Assembly (NCBI GenBank): GCA_945901085.1
Contig: CAMDJV010000015.1
Span: 1-64,000 of the forward strand
Direction of reading: 5' to 3'
DNA length: 64,000 bases
From: Rhodovarius crocodyli
GTDB taxonomy: Bacteria; Pseudomonadota; Alphaproteobacteria; Acetobacterales; Acetobacteraceae
Below, piece by piece: positions 1 through 8,868 of the stretch (its first letter is position 1; each line of letters starts with the position of its first letter). The position numbers and the translations under genes were made by a program. The notes below the pieces were generated by a model. The model made no database searches. It was not told the origin of the DNA and saw only the letters and a list, made by a program, of their open reading frames with translations.

Positions 1-404
1 GCGAGTTCCGCCGCAGAGAAGCCGAGCGCCGCCAGGTTGATCTCCGGCACGGCCTGAACCGCGGCCAGCGCATCCCGCAGCAGTGCCTGGTCCCAGGTGG
101 CGTTCTCGGCGATGCGGTTGTCGGCGAGGCGCAGCGCCTCTTTCTGCGCAGCAGACAGGTGCCGCAGAATAATCACCGGCACCTTCGCCATTCCGAGCGC
201 GGATGCCGCCTCGAGCCGGCCGTGACCGGCGATCAGCACGCCGGCCTCATCCACCAGCAGTGGGTTGGTGAAGCCGAAGGCCAGCATGCTGGCCTTGATC
301 TGCTCCAACTGCTCGGGGCTGTGCACGCGGGCGTTGCCGGCATGAGGGCGCAGCTCCGCCACTGGGCGCAGAAGGATCTTCGCCGCCATCCAGGGGAGCG
401 TCAT
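1..404 (-). CDS. ParB/Srx-domain protein, probable N-terminus of a phage DNA methyltransferase (partial)
   Basis: The reading frame is open from an ATG at 404 to the left window edge (134 codons), so the C-terminus is missing. The visible part carries a ParB-like fold: a GHGRLEAA motif near residue 70 and an ADNRIAENATWD motif near residue 105. These are typical of the ParB/sulfiredoxin domain that precedes an adenine methyltransferase domain in many phage and prophage proteins. Whether a methylase domain follows cannot be seen. It points the same way as the phage early operon to its right and may be its continuation across the inserted DUF429 gene. A stand-alone ParB-like nuclease is the alternative. 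Confidence 0.75.
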   Translation of the reverse strand, partial: MTLPWMAAKILLRPVAELRPHAGNARVHSPEQLEQIKASMLAFGFTNPLLVDEAGVLIAGHGRLEAASALGMAKVPVIILRHLSAAQKEALRLADNRIAENATWDQALLRDALAAVQAVPEINLAALGFSAAEL

Positions 405-768
405 GGTGCCATCCAGTTTGCAGCAGGGGGAAGGGAAGCGGCCCAGTGTCAGTTTGGAGCTATGGCTCTGAAGCCACGGTCAAAGGTCGCAAACCGCAAC
501 CCATATTTTTGGCCTGGCGCTAGCGATGTGGCGCGCTCCTGCCCCCCGCATACAATATCGCCAGGAAGGACCCTGGATAAGTACTTAGTCTCTACTTCGG
601 ATGGTCAGCGTCCCGTCTTGGGGGCACTGGCCGCAGCCGCATCTTCAGCGACTATCGAGATACTATCTAATCCAGATTCTGCTGGGGAGTGCGAAGATGT
701 AGCGCCACTCAAAATTTCCACATATTCTCTCCACACGCGGTAGCGAACATCGAGGGTGAATTAAACGG
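405..768. other. Intergenic stretch between ParB-like and DUF429 genes
   Basis: No convincing gene is visible here. It is richer in A/T than the flanking phage genes and separates two divergent genes, so promoters for both probably lie in it. I see no clear hairpin or repeat. Confidence 0.4.
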
Positions 769-1599
769 ATGAGCCTTCCCGCGAGTGGATCCGTCCTCGG
801 TGTCGACGTCGGCTACTCTCCGAAGAGGAAGTCGAGCGCCGTATGCCGGTTGTCCTGGCAAGATGGCTCTCTTGCATGGTCCATCTCTCGTTTCCGGCAC
901 ATCGAGCCGGAATGGCGCGAAGCACTTGCCGCCTCTGTCGCGGACAGGCGAATTTTGTGCGCGGCGTTCGATGGTCCACTGCGCTGCGGCTTTGATGAGA
1001 TCGGTCGCTATCGCCGAGCTGAGCAGATGCTGACGCGCGAGCTCGGTCGGAAGATTGGGAAGCCAGGCCAATCAAGCACCCCTGTTGGACGCCGGCTGAA
1101 CGGGGCGGCGAACCTCTATGCACGCTCTATCGCTGGTCGAGCGGAAATCGCGCCGGCTCGGCACGAGCACGCCAGCGACAACGCTTCGATCGCAGAGGCG
1201 TTCCCGAGCACGTTCCTCGGTGTGATGCTGCCGTGGCCCACTGGCGTTGCGGTGACGCGCGGCACCCGTTCGGACATTTTCTTTCAAAGACATGCCGAGA
1301 CGGGCGGCTTGCAGGCACTGATAGATTTCTTTCTACCAGGCTGCCGCACCATGACGGCCTGGGACACGGTCACGAACCATGATGACCGCGCCGCCCTGGT
1401 GTGCGCACTCACAGCCTTATGCGTCGCAGCAGGCGATTACGTCGCTGTCGGCGATCAAGACGGATGGATCGTGTTGCCCCCGCGGCAGTTCATCCAGGCT
1501 TGGGCCTGGAATGACCTGGTTGAGAACGCGGCTGGTGGCGCCTGCCTCGCAACGGTATCGCCCTGCCAAGCTCAGGCCGCGCGTCGCGTCAGCCCGTAG
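769..1599 (+). CDS. DUF429-like (predicted RNase H-fold nuclease) protein
   Basis: The 276-residue protein shows the acidic residues expected of a DUF429 RNase H-like fold. Asp13 lies in GVDVGYS on the first strand, Asp68 in AAFDGP, Glu143 in AEAFPSTFLG, and Asp205/Asp206 in NHDDRAALVCALTAL. The last segment resembles the family's usual D..DA..CA..A helix. No member function is settled to my knowledge, so nuclease activity is inference from the fold. The gene lies against the direction of the surrounding phage operon, and its 3' end overlaps the 3' end of the next gene by 28 bases. That placement fits a cargo (moron) gene. Confidence 0.6.
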   Translation: MSLPASGSVLGVDVGYSPKRKSSAVCRLSWQDGSLAWSISRFRHIEPEWREALAASVADRRILCAAFDGPLRCGFDEIGRYRRAEQMLTRELGRKIGKPGQSSTPVGRRLNGAANLYARSIAGRAEIAPARHEHASDNASIAEAFPSTFLGVMLPWPTGVAVTRGTRSDIFFQRHAETGGLQALIDFFLPGCRTMTAWDTVTNHDDRAALVCALTALCVAAGDYVAVGDQDGWIVLPPRQFIQAWAWNDLVENAAGGACLATVSPCQAQAARRVSP

Positions 1600-2117
1600 T
1601 GCATGGCGAGAACGCCGAGTGCGGAGACCAGCACGCCCTGGCCCTGAGCGTGGCCGATAGGACGGCCACACCAGCCCGAGCGGCGCGCCCATTCGGTGAT
1701 GGAGTTCTCCATGCCCACGACATGCCACACGCAGGCTCCAGCGGGGCTGCCAGGGCCTCCCAGAGCGTCGATGGCGGTAGCCACTCGCTCACGTGCCCGG
1801 AACTGCTGCTCGGTTGTCGTATCGCCACTGTGGCCGCCAGGGATGCGTAGCAGCGGCATGGCGCGCAGCGTGTCCAGGGCGGCGAAGCGGAACTGCCGGC
1901 GGAACATCTCGCCGGCCTCCCGCATCTCGGGCGTGATGGTGCCATTGCCCAGCATCACGCCCAGGGTGTCCATGGCGTAGCGGTGCTGCACCGGCGTACC
2001 CGTCTCGGGATCCGCGGATCGGACAGCCTCGCCGAAGCTGCCATGCTGGAGCCGCCATGTGGACGGGCCCATTGCTTCCTTCTGCTTCGAGGTCTTGGTC
2101 TTTCGCTTAGCGGCCAT
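1572..2117 (-). CDS. Phage protein with DUF6456-like C-terminus
   Basis: The 181-residue protein has a basic Lys/Arg-rich start and a C-terminal half resembling DUF6456 of alphaproteobacterial prophages. After an ERVATAIDALGG segment (about residue 108) it has CVWHVVGMENSITEWARRSG, then a hydrophobic helix ending in LAMHYG. In that family the pattern LWdvv...E...GW...L..AL..L..HYG is usual, and a DNA-binding or regulatory role is only suspected. It is the last clear gene of the leftward early operon and starts inside the end of the 2107-2337 gene. The family call rests on pattern memory, so confidence is moderate. Confidence 0.5.
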   Translation of the reverse strand: MAAKRKTKTSKQKEAMGPSTWRLQHGSFGEAVRSADPETGTPVQHRYAMDTLGVMLGNGTITPEMREAGEMFRRQFRFAALDTLRAMPLLRIPGGHSGDTTTEQQFRARERVATAIDALGGPGSPAGACVWHVVGMENSITEWARRSGWCGRPIGHAQGQGVLVSALGVLAMHYGLTRRAA

Positions 2118-2337
2118 GGTTCTTCTCCTGCTGCCGTGGGCCCCAGCGGCGCACGGCTTCGTTCTGGATTGCCTGGCGCAGCCAGGGATCGGTGATGTCC
2201 TCGAGGTGCAGCGAGACGACGCCCTGCTGCTGCCAGACGCGACGGCGCAGCATTTCCATCTCGGGCGTGGTGGTCGCGCTGCGGGTGCCCCGGTCGAGGC
2301 AGGAGCGCGGTAAGCTGGGAGAGCCAGGGATCACCAT
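2107..2337 (-). CDS. Small phage protein of unknown function
   Basis: The ORF has 76 codons and overlaps the downstream DUF6456-like gene by 11 bases, in the way the other genes of this operon are packed. The C-terminal part (HLEDITDPWLRQAIQNEAVR, about residues 44-63) looks like an amphipathic helix. I do not recognise a family. The true start could be the internal ATG at residue 28, since no strong ribosome site separates the options. Confidence 0.45.
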   Translation of the reverse strand: MVIPGSPSLPRSCLDRGTRSATTTPEMEMLRRRVWQQQGVVSLHLEDITDPWLRQAIQNEAVRRWGPRQQEKNHGR

Positions 2338-2542
2338 CTACACAAACCCCCAGGCAGCAACACAACACCCCTCTAACTCACTGATATATATATTATTGTT
2401 ATATATGTTATTATGTTGAGACCCCTCCCTCTCTGATCCTATGCGCATGGCATGGGGGGTCTCCCCTTCGTGCCCGCGCACGAAAGAACAAAATACACAA
2501 AGACCCATTTTCAATAGCTTATCTGGGGAGGTCCGAGTTCCG
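2338..2542. other. A/T-rich intergenic segment inside the phage operon
   Basis: This 205-base gap has no gene. Around 2385-2420 it turns almost purely A/T, with alternating TA runs and near-repeats of TTATATAT and TTATTATG, unlike the GC-rich surroundings. It lies immediately downstream of the prim-pol/helicase gene. A replication origin unwinding region, a promoter for the last two genes, or degenerate filler are all possible. Confidence 0.4.
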
Positions 2543-4942
2543 TTACTCATCGCCTGCGCCCTCGTCGACTGGCATCTCGTCGGGTGCTTGCACCAGGGAG
2601 TAGCGGGGGCCGGAGGGTCGACCGAGGCCGGCTGCGGGCGGCAGAGTTTCAATGACCACGCCGTGGGTCACCAGCGCGTTGATCACGTCCCTGAACTCAC
2701 GCTCGGCGAGCTTCAGCCCCTTGTGGAACATATCGCGCCGGCTGCATGGGCCGTGCTTACCGATGATGTTGATGGCCTTGTTCAGCCGCTTCTCGAACTC
2801 GCTATCCGCCAGGAAGCGTCCTGCATCCCGCAGCAGCGCCCGAGTGCAGTGCTCCGCCAGCGCCCAGCCCCAGGCAATCTCTACCTCAGTAATTGCGGGA
2901 TGTGCCGGGCCGCGGCTGATAGCGCAGATCAGTGCCAGCTTGGTGGCGTTCTCGGCGAGGCGATTGACGATGGCGGCCTGCGGCGTGCCGGCGACGCGCT
3001 TAGCCCAGCTGTCTTCCTCGGCCAGCTTTTGCTCATGCAGCGCCTCTGCTGCGCCCGTCATAGGCACGGTGAAGGGCATCGGCTCCTCGGCGGCTGTCAT
3101 GGGCACCACATGCACGTCGGGCAGGTTACCCGGTGGCAGCGGGTCACCTTGACCGCGGGTGATCGCCTTCAGCGCTTCCAGCAATGGCGCTGGTGGATTG
3201 ATGATGCCGGCAGCGCGATTGCGATCAGGCCGGTCGGTGTCGGTGACGAAGACCAGGAAGCGCGCAAGCGAGCCATCCATCATTGCGCCACCTTCCAGCG
3301 CCTTCCAGAAGGTTGAGGGGGTGGTGGTGCCGTAGAAGCAAACACAGGGCTGGTGGATATCGACCCGCGGGGCGTCCTTCTTGTTGGCGTATTCAGTGCC
3401 GCGATGGACGCCCTTGGCCCGGCTGTAGAGCTTCATGAGCTCGGACCAGATCTCCGCTTTGTGCGTCGGGGCTTTGCTCCCCGCGACGGAGTTGAGGAAC
3501 AGGCCGAATTCGTCGATCTGGAAGAGGCGTACGGGGTGCTGCTCAAGGGCGGACACCATCCCCCGCCCGGACGCTAGGTTCTCGCCGCCGAGATAGCGGT
3601 CAAGCTTTGCCAGGTCGAAGCAGCGCCGAATTACCTCCGGCGCATGATCCTTGCCGCCGCCGCTCTCAGCCACGGCGGCGATGTAGATGTTGGTCCGCAG
3701 ATCGGTGCGGGTGCGGTACTGGCGCCCGGCGAGCGCACCGACGGCGCATATGGCAGCGCCGAGGGCGAGGAAGGGCTGTGGCCGCAGCGCGGAGCGAACG
3801 CATTCCTCGACCAGCATCTGCAACACGCCACCGGGCTGCAGAATCGCGGCCGGCACGGGGAGCGGAGCCGCCTGCTGCTTGGCGTGGCTGGCGTTGAGCT
3901 TTGCCAGGAATGCAGCCGCAGGATGGATATCCTCCGCTGGAGAGTGCGGCGTGGAAGCTGTCCTGGCCAGCATCGCAGCTGCGGGATGCGGCTGTGCGGC
4001 GCGCTCCGCGGCGGCAGCGTTCAGCGTGACCTCGGGGGGCGGCACCCAGCCGCGGTCGATGGCCCAGCCATAGATGCTGCCGGCCCCGATGCTGTGCGGC
4101 CGGAGCTTGGCCCAGCGGCGCTCTGCGGTATCCGATTTGCCTGATGTGCCGGATTTGCCGCTCGACTTCGACCAATCGAGCCAGAGGTCGAGCCCTTCCT
4201 CACCCAGCGCCGCCTTGATGGCGTTGCCCATAGTGATCCACGAGGCGCCGTCCAGATCCTCGTTCGGGAGATAGACAAGCGCTGCCTTCACCGCGTCGAG
4301 GGTGCCGCGCGGATCGGACGGGCCGCGCCAGGCGCTGTCGCTGGACGGCAGATGCAGGGACCGCGGCCGCAGATCGGGCGGAATGAGTGCGTGTGCGCGA
4401 TCGAGCCAGGCCATGGCTGCTGTCTCATCAATCACCGGCAGCTGTGCCAGCGGAACGTCCAGCAAGCTGTCCTCCGGCCATGCGTAAGGCTGGCCAGTGC
4501 CGGGGTGGATCGCATGGGCGACGAATTGCTGCCCGCGTGCCAGTACCTCCAATGGGAGCCGTTTCCGGCCGGCGAAGGGCGTGGCGGCGCGATAGACAAG
4601 AAGGCGTTTCGGTTGCTGGCCAATCCGCAGGCAGGGGGTATCGCCCAGCATCGCTGTCGCCAAGTTGGCGAGTTCGATGGCGAGCGCAGCGTCCATGATG
4701 TCGATATCGATGCCGACCACGCTGCCGGTGGCGATGCCGACGCCACAGCCAGGCCAGCGGCGCCAGATATCGACCTCGAAGGGCTTGGTCGGCCGGTCGC
4801 AGTGCCGGCTCCAATCGGGATAGGGCGACCATTCGCCGCCGGACAATCGCCCCGGCACCTTGCTGCCCGGCATGATGGGAATGACCGAATAGCCATTGTC
4901 CATCAGGCGTCCGCCGTAATCGGCCATGAATGACTGGCTCAT
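2543..4942 (-). CDS. Phage bifunctional primase-polymerase / DUF3987-like helicase
   Basis: The protein (799 residues) would prime and help open phage DNA. The N-terminus (about 1-200) looks like a prim-pol domain, with GVGIATGSVVGIDIDIMD carrying the metal-binding acidic residues near 79-84. A PriCT-2-like segment follows (about 250-330, YLPNEDLDGASWITMGNAIK). A helicase-type P-loop comes next near residue 424 (AESGGGKDHA), then IDEFGLFLN as the Walker B region. I chose the ATG at 4942, not the longer frame from 4978, because it forms an ATGA overlap with the stop of the preceding gene, as at other junctions here. This domain order is common in replication proteins of alphaproteobacterial prophages. 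Confidence 0.8.
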   Translation of the reverse strand: MSQSFMADYGGRLMDNGYSVIPIMPGSKVPGRLSGGEWSPYPDWSRHCDRPTKPFEVDIWRRWPGCGVGIATGSVVGIDIDIMDAALAIELANLATAMLGDTPCLRIGQQPKRLLVYRAATPFAGRKRLPLEVLARGQQFVAHAIHPGTGQPYAWPEDSLLDVPLAQLPVIDETAAMAWLDRAHALIPPDLRPRSLHLPSSDSAWRGPSDPRGTLDAVKAALVYLPNEDLDGASWITMGNAIKAALGEEGLDLWLDWSKSSGKSGTSGKSDTAERRWAKLRPHSIGAGSIYGWAIDRGWVPPPEVTLNAAAAERAAQPHPAAAMLARTASTPHSPAEDIHPAAAFLAKLNASHAKQQAAPLPVPAAILQPGGVLQMLVEECVRSALRPQPFLALGAAICAVGALAGRQYRTRTDLRTNIYIAAVAESGGGKDHAPEVIRRCFDLAKLDRYLGGENLASGRGMVSALEQHPVRLFQIDEFGLFLNSVAGSKAPTHKAEIWSELMKLYSRAKGVHRGTEYANKKDAPRVDIHQPCVCFYGTTTPSTFWKALEGGAMMDGSLARFLVFVTDTDRPDRNRAAGIINPPAPLLEALKAITRGQGDPLPPGNLPDVHVVPMTAAEEPMPFTVPMTGAAEALHEQKLAEEDSWAKRVAGTPQAAIVNRLAENATKLALICAISRGPAHPAITEVEIAWGWALAEHCTRALLRDAGRFLADSEFEKRLNKAINIIGKHGPCSRRDMFHKGLKLAEREFRDVINALVTHGVVIETLPPAAGLGRPSGPRYSLVQAPDEMPVDEGAGDE

Positions 4943-5139
4943 CGGCGCACCCCCGCGCGATTGGCCGCAACCGGCCAACGCACCTCGCCGCTTTGCACGC
5001 TAGCGCACCAGGCGCGCAGCCCAGCCTCGCGTTCGGCCAACTGCATGGCGGCGCCGATGCATGCATCGACGGTACTGAAGGTGGCGGTGGCGAGATGGCC
5101 GTTCAGCAACAGCACCAAGATCCAGGCGGCGAGGTTCAT
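4939..5139 (-). CDS. Small membrane or secreted phage protein
   Basis: The 66-residue ORF starts with a hydrophobic helix (about residues 3-20, LAAWILVLLLNGHLATATF), either a membrane segment or an uncleaved signal, then a short polar tail with two cysteines. It is joined by ATGA overlaps to the genes on both sides, which is the main reason to call it real. No family is recognised. Similar tiny membrane proteins are frequent in phage early operons. Confidence 0.55.
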   Translation of the reverse strand: MNLAAWILVLLLNGHLATATFSTVDACIGAAMQLAEREAGLRAWCASVQSGEVRWPVAANRAGVRR

Positions 5140-5486
5140 ACCGGCACCTGCTGGACCTTGGACAGGGCAGTGTTGATGGCGATCTGCTGCTCAACCAGGG
5201 CGTCGACATAGGCGCCGCAGATGGCCTCCACAAAGCCGCGCCAGTCCTGCTCGGACCATGTGGCCATGTCGCTGCGCCCGACCGCATCGATGTACTGGCC
5301 AGCCACATCGGCGGCTGCCGCCATGGCGGCGGCTTCCTGGTCATTGGGGTCAACCATGCGGCGTTCCATCCAAAGGCTGAGGCAAAAGGGAGAGCAGGAG
5401 GGCACGGTCCAGTGGATGCGGAGCGAGCGCGCCGGGTGCCACCAGTTCCAGTGCTTCGCAGTGCGTGTGCAGGTTCGGCATTTCAC
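5136..5486 (-). CDS. DUF6511-like phage protein
   Basis: The 116-residue protein begins with a small cysteine cluster (MKCRTC, then CSPFCLSLWME near residues 31-41). It continues with VDPNDQEAAAMAAAADVAG and a C-terminal helix with AYVDALVEQQI. This order of CxxC pair, H/W-rich loop, CS..C, MDPTDQE..A and a final acidic helix is the one I associate with DUF6511, a family of prophage proteins of unknown function. It may bind zinc through the four cysteines. It is coupled by ATGA overlaps to its neighbours. Confidence 0.6.
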   Translation of the reverse strand: MKCRTCTRTAKHWNWWHPARSLRIHWTVPSCSPFCLSLWMERRMVDPNDQEAAAMAAAADVAGQYIDAVGRSDMATWSEQDWRGFVEAICGAYVDALVEQQIAINTALSKVQQVPV

Positions 5487-7066
5487 ACGAACCTCACGGC
5501 AGCGATCTCGGTGTATTGGCCGGTCGGCCGCACCTGGATCGCAATGGGCCTGTGCAGCTGGTCAAGCTGCTCCAGCGCCTCACCCACCGTGCTGGGCGCC
5601 GACAGTTTGCCGGCTCGGCGGAGCCACCACACCACCGCCTTTTCGCGGGGAAAGCCGGTATGCTCGAAGCAGACCCATTCACTGTGCCGCGCCAGGCCGC
5701 ATTCATAGGTGACGCGCAGCGACGCTGGCTTCCCTGGCTTCTCGTGGCGCGCATAGCTGATGCCAGTGATATCGCACCAGGCGGCCTGCTGCTGGGTGGA
5801 CAGCAGTGCATTCGACGCAGCCTTCGACGCCACCTTCACCACCGGTGGCGGGAACTCATGGTCGCATTCGATGCAGTGCCGCACGCTGGCGTGGTTGATG
5901 GTCTGGCATGCCGGGCAGACCTTGATCGGCGCTTCGCCGTTCCCGGCGGGTCCCTTCGTCCGGCCATCCACCGTGTCGATCGGGCCGTGCCGCGCGGTGT
6001 TGCCGGCGAAGTCCAGTACCAGGCAGTCGTCCTTACCCTCGGCGAGGCGAGTGCCGCGGCCCACCATCTGCACGTAGAGGCCGACGCTTTTGGTTGGCCT
6101 CAGCAGCGCAATCAGATCGGTGCCGGGTGCGTCGAACCCGGTGGTAAGCACATTGGCATTGGTGACGCACCGCAGCCGCCCCGCTTTGAAGGCAGCCAGG
6201 ATGCCATCGCGTTCGGGGCCGGGCGTATCACCAGTCACGGTCTCGGCCGAGATGCCATGCTCGCGGATGGCGTCGCGGACATGACGCGCATGCGCCACGC
6301 CAGAGCAGAACACCAGCCAGGAGCCGCGGCCCTCACCATGCTGGACGATCTCCGCCACGGCGCTGCGGGTGACCTCGTCGCGGTCGACGGCCGCCTCGAG
6401 ATCCTTGGCGATGAATTCGCCCCCGCGCGTGCCAACGCCGCCAACGTCAAGTTGCGTCGAGGTTTGCTTGGGGACGACCGGGCAGAGATAGCCATGCTGG
6501 ATCATCTCCAGCACCGGCACCTCATAGGCGATATCGGTGAAAAGCCGATCCTTGCCCTCGTGCAGTAGCCCGCTATCCAGCCGGTACGGCGTGGCGGTGA
6601 AACCCACGACTTTCAGCAGCCCGGCGTTGATCTCGTTCAGCTGCGTCAGGAATGAGCGATACATCCCGCTGTCGCCACGACCGAGCAGATGCGCCTCGTC
6701 GATCAGCACCAGGTCGCAGCGCTGCACCTGCCGCGCGTGGCGGTGGATGGACTGGATGCCGGCAAACAGGATCTGCGCACGGATATCGCGGCGCGACAGG
6801 CCGGCGGAGTAGATGCCAGCAGGTGCATCCGGCCAGGCACGCAGCATGGCCATGAAGTTCTGTTGGATCAGCTCCTTCACATGCGTAAGAATCAATACGC
6901 GTGTGTCGCCATAGGCGGCGATCGCCTCACGGATGAAGCCAGCGATGACCACCGATTTACCACCCGCGGTTGGAATCACGACCAGCGGATTGCCGCTGCT
7001 GGCCGCGAAGTAGTCGTAGAGGGCCTCGATGGCAGCGCTCTGATAGGGGCGGAGCGAGAGGGTCAT
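5483..7066 (-). CDS. Phage DEAD/DEAH-box (UvsW/RadD-type) helicase
   Basis: This superfamily 2 helicase probably works in phage replication or recombination. Visible motifs are a Q-motif-like LRPYQSAAI at residue 5, Walker A PTAGGKS at 32-38, DEAH at 123-126, FTATPYR near 160, and a helicase C-domain with VQMVGRGTRLAEGK near residue 350. A zinc-ribbon-like segment with two CxxC pairs (VCPACQ and HCIECD) lies near residues 395-420, followed by a basic C-terminal domain. This layout fits the YejH/RadD-like group. The ATG at 7066 was chosen because it overlaps the upstream gene's stop (ATGA). Confidence 0.85.
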   Translation of the reverse strand: MTLSLRPYQSAAIEALYDYFAASSGNPLVVIPTAGGKSVVIAGFIREAIAAYGDTRVLILTHVKELIQQNFMAMLRAWPDAPAGIYSAGLSRRDIRAQILFAGIQSIHRHARQVQRCDLVLIDEAHLLGRGDSGMYRSFLTQLNEINAGLLKVVGFTATPYRLDSGLLHEGKDRLFTDIAYEVPVLEMIQHGYLCPVVPKQTSTQLDVGGVGTRGGEFIAKDLEAAVDRDEVTRSAVAEIVQHGEGRGSWLVFCSGVAHARHVRDAIREHGISAETVTGDTPGPERDGILAAFKAGRLRCVTNANVLTTGFDAPGTDLIALLRPTKSVGLYVQMVGRGTRLAEGKDDCLVLDFAGNTARHGPIDTVDGRTKGPAGNGEAPIKVCPACQTINHASVRHCIECDHEFPPPVVKVASKAASNALLSTQQQAAWCDITGISYARHEKPGKPASLRVTYECGLARHSEWVCFEHTGFPREKAVVWWLRRAGKLSAPSTVGEALEQLDQLHRPIAIQVRPTGQYTEIAAVRFV

Positions 7067-7350
7067 GGTTTCCCAACGACTTTCAGGGAGTGGCGCCCCC
7101 CGTATTCCGAGACCACGGTCCATTCGCCACACCAGTCGCTCTCGGCGAAAGTGCGCGGCCAGGCGGTGAACATTCCCTGCGCGCCATCCACGTCCCGGCC
7201 ATCATGCAAAACGTCCGGCCGAGGGACCGCGGCTGGGGCGCGCCGGCGACACAGGCCCTCGCTCTGGTAGCCCTCATAGCCACGATCGACGACTTGCTCC
7301 CAGAAGGTGCAGGTCTCGCAGCTGCCTGTTTGTCTGCTTTTTTCTTGCAT
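7063..7350 (-). CDS. Small cysteine-rich phage protein
   Basis: The protein has about 95 residues, starting at the ATG at 7350 that overlaps the TAA of the preceding gene (TAATG). It contains CETCTFWEQV near the N-terminus, a middle CRRR, and a late SDWCGEW. The pattern C..C.fw......G.CrR.aP......W..v....WCGe is common in short phage proteins that may bind a metal. No activity is known to me. Confidence 0.55.
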   Translation of the reverse strand: MQEKSRQTGSCETCTFWEQVVDRGYEGYQSEGLCRRRAPAAVPRPDVLHDGRDVDGAQGMFTAWPRTFAESDWCGEWTVVSEYGGRHSLKVVGKP

Positions 7351-8345
7351 TACACATTCACTCCGTCTTGCCATGTGCTGCCATCGGGAAGGCGATAGCT
7401 GACCCAGTCCTCGCCAGCGTCGAGCTGCTCGCCGGCCACCAGATCGGGGATGAACAAATGCGCGGCGCAGCCAGTCTCCTGGGCTTGCCGCGTGAGGGGA
7501 TGATCATGCCGGCCGCAATGCCAGGCGCCGGCATGCACCGGTGTTGCATGTAGGCAGGACCGGCAGTGACGTTCTGGTGCAGTGCCCGCGTGGCAGACAG
7601 CGTGGTGGTCGCAGAGGCGGCACTGCCACCACGCAGGATCCTGGCTGATACGGGCGGGCGGCCTCACGGCAGCGATGATGCGATCGGCCTTGGCCAGGAT
7701 ACGCAGCCCCGCCTCGGCATCGTGGCGGATGCGCTCCTCATAGAGCGCGTCCGTGTCCTTGCAGACCGCCAGGTAGAAGGCCCGATCCAGGCCGGCGAGC
7801 TGCATATAGGCCTGCATCTGCGCCCAATGCAGCGGCTTGGAGGCGGCGACGCCATCCGCCTTCAGCTTGGCGAAGGACTTGGCGCTGTGGGTCTTGAACT
7901 CACAGACATGCCAGGTCGCCCGGGCCTCCGGAAAGCCGATTGCCACGGCGTCCATGCTGCCACCGAAGTGGCCTGAGGCGTCACGAAGGTTCCACTGGCG
8001 GCCGGTTGCAGGATCGAGGTCCAGAACCGTCACGCCGATGCGGCGCAGGTCGGCCACGAAACGGGCCTCCGCCAGATGGCCGGTGTCGAACAGCCGCAGC
8101 AGGCGGCCGGTATGCCGGGCGCGCGTCGCCCAGCGGAATGCGTACCAGATTGCGCGCTCGCATTCGGTGCCGATGAGCGAGGCGCCGAGATGCGCGCGAT
8201 AGCCGCTTTCGGCCGCCGCCTGATAGGAGGCGTAGATGGCGGAGACGGTCGGACATGCGGGCGGAGGAAGGCCAGCCATAACCTGATCCTGGTTGGGGGG
8301 AGGGAGGCCGGCAGGCTGGAGACCTGCCGGCTGGTGATCAGCCAT
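7350..8345 (-). CDS. PD-(D/E)XK (RecB/Cas4-like) phage nuclease
   Basis: The 331-residue protein has a RecB/Cas4-type nuclease core: a conserved CERAIWYAF near 62, Asp132 in GGSMDAVAIG, then Glu149 and Lys151 in CEFKTHSAKSF, and a QMQAYMQL helix near residue 175. The C-terminal third carries many cysteine/histidine pairs (CRLCDHHAVCH, HCRSCLHAT). In related nucleases such clusters bind an iron-sulfur cluster or zinc. The start at 8345 overlaps the preceding stop by 8 bases. Recombination or end-processing together with the Sak4-like ATPase is the likely role. Confidence 0.75.
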   Translation of the reverse strand: MADHQPAGLQPAGLPPPNQDQVMAGLPPPACPTVSAIYASYQAAAESGYRAHLGASLIGTECERAIWYAFRWATRARHTGRLLRLFDTGHLAEARFVADLRRIGVTVLDLDPATGRQWNLRDASGHFGGSMDAVAIGFPEARATWHVCEFKTHSAKSFAKLKADGVAASKPLHWAQMQAYMQLAGLDRAFYLAVCKDTDALYEERIRHDAEAGLRILAKADRIIAAVRPPARISQDPAWWQCRLCDHHAVCHAGTAPERHCRSCLHATPVHAGAWHCGRHDHPLTRQAQETGCAAHLFIPDLVAGEQLDAGEDWVSYRLPDGSTWQDGVNV

Positions 8346-8865
8346 TGCGGCGCCAGGGCGGGATGGCCGCGGCGCCGGGCCGCATAGCGGGGGGCGGTAC
8401 CGCGGGCGCCGGATGAGACCCCGGGCTGGCAGCGCGCGGTGCGATGCCGGCGTTGGCAGCCGAGTACCCAGCCACTTTGTTCCGCGCCTCGCGATGGACG
8501 CCGAACTTATCGTTGCCGGCCGGATCGACCTTCAGCGTCACAATCAGCGGCTTGAAGTGCAGCTGCTCGCTGTCGCTGACATGCACCTGGCCGACCGCGT
8601 GGCAGATGGCCGAGAGCGTGCGCTGCGCGATCTCCACCGTCTGCTCGTTGCGGTTCACCAGGTTCAGCTGGTCGAAAATCTTCCGCCGGGCCGAGGCGCC
8701 TTCCAGCACCTCGAAGACCAGCTTGAGCAGCTGGCCATCACCCGATTTGGTCGGCAGCATCTCGCTCTCGATCAGATGCGCGAGGTACTTGCCGGGCGGC
8801 AGCAACTCGAGCGGGACGGCGGGAGCGACCTCGGTCGCGTCAAAGGTTCCATTCAGGGATGCCAT
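8338..8865 (-). CDS. DUF669 phage protein
   Basis: The 175-residue protein begins with an OB-like segment typical of DUF669: LLPPGKYLAHLIESEMLPTK, then GDGQLLKLVFEVLEG, RRKIFDQLNLVN and AICHAVGQ. The C-terminal 45 residues are Pro/Ala-rich and low in complexity. DUF669 genes usually lie beside Sak/Sak4-type recombinases and nucleases in phage genomes, and a single-strand-binding accessory role is suspected but unproven. The neighbours here (Sak4-like ATPase upstream, RecB-like nuclease downstream) match that context. Confidence 0.8.
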   Translation of the reverse strand: MASLNGTFDATEVAPAVPLELLPPGKYLAHLIESEMLPTKSGDGQLLKLVFEVLEGASARRKIFDQLNLVNRNEQTVEIAQRTLSAICHAVGQVHVSDSEQLHFKPLIVTLKVDPAGNDKFGVHREARNKVAGYSAANAGIAPRAASPGSHPAPAVPPPAMRPGAAAIPPWRRNG

Positions 8866-8868
8866 GGG

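Noticed and set aside
159-743. A 194-codon plus-strand frame at the left end
   Set aside because: Its first half is antisense to the ParB-domain gene, the protein has no recognisable pattern, and no ribosome site is seen.
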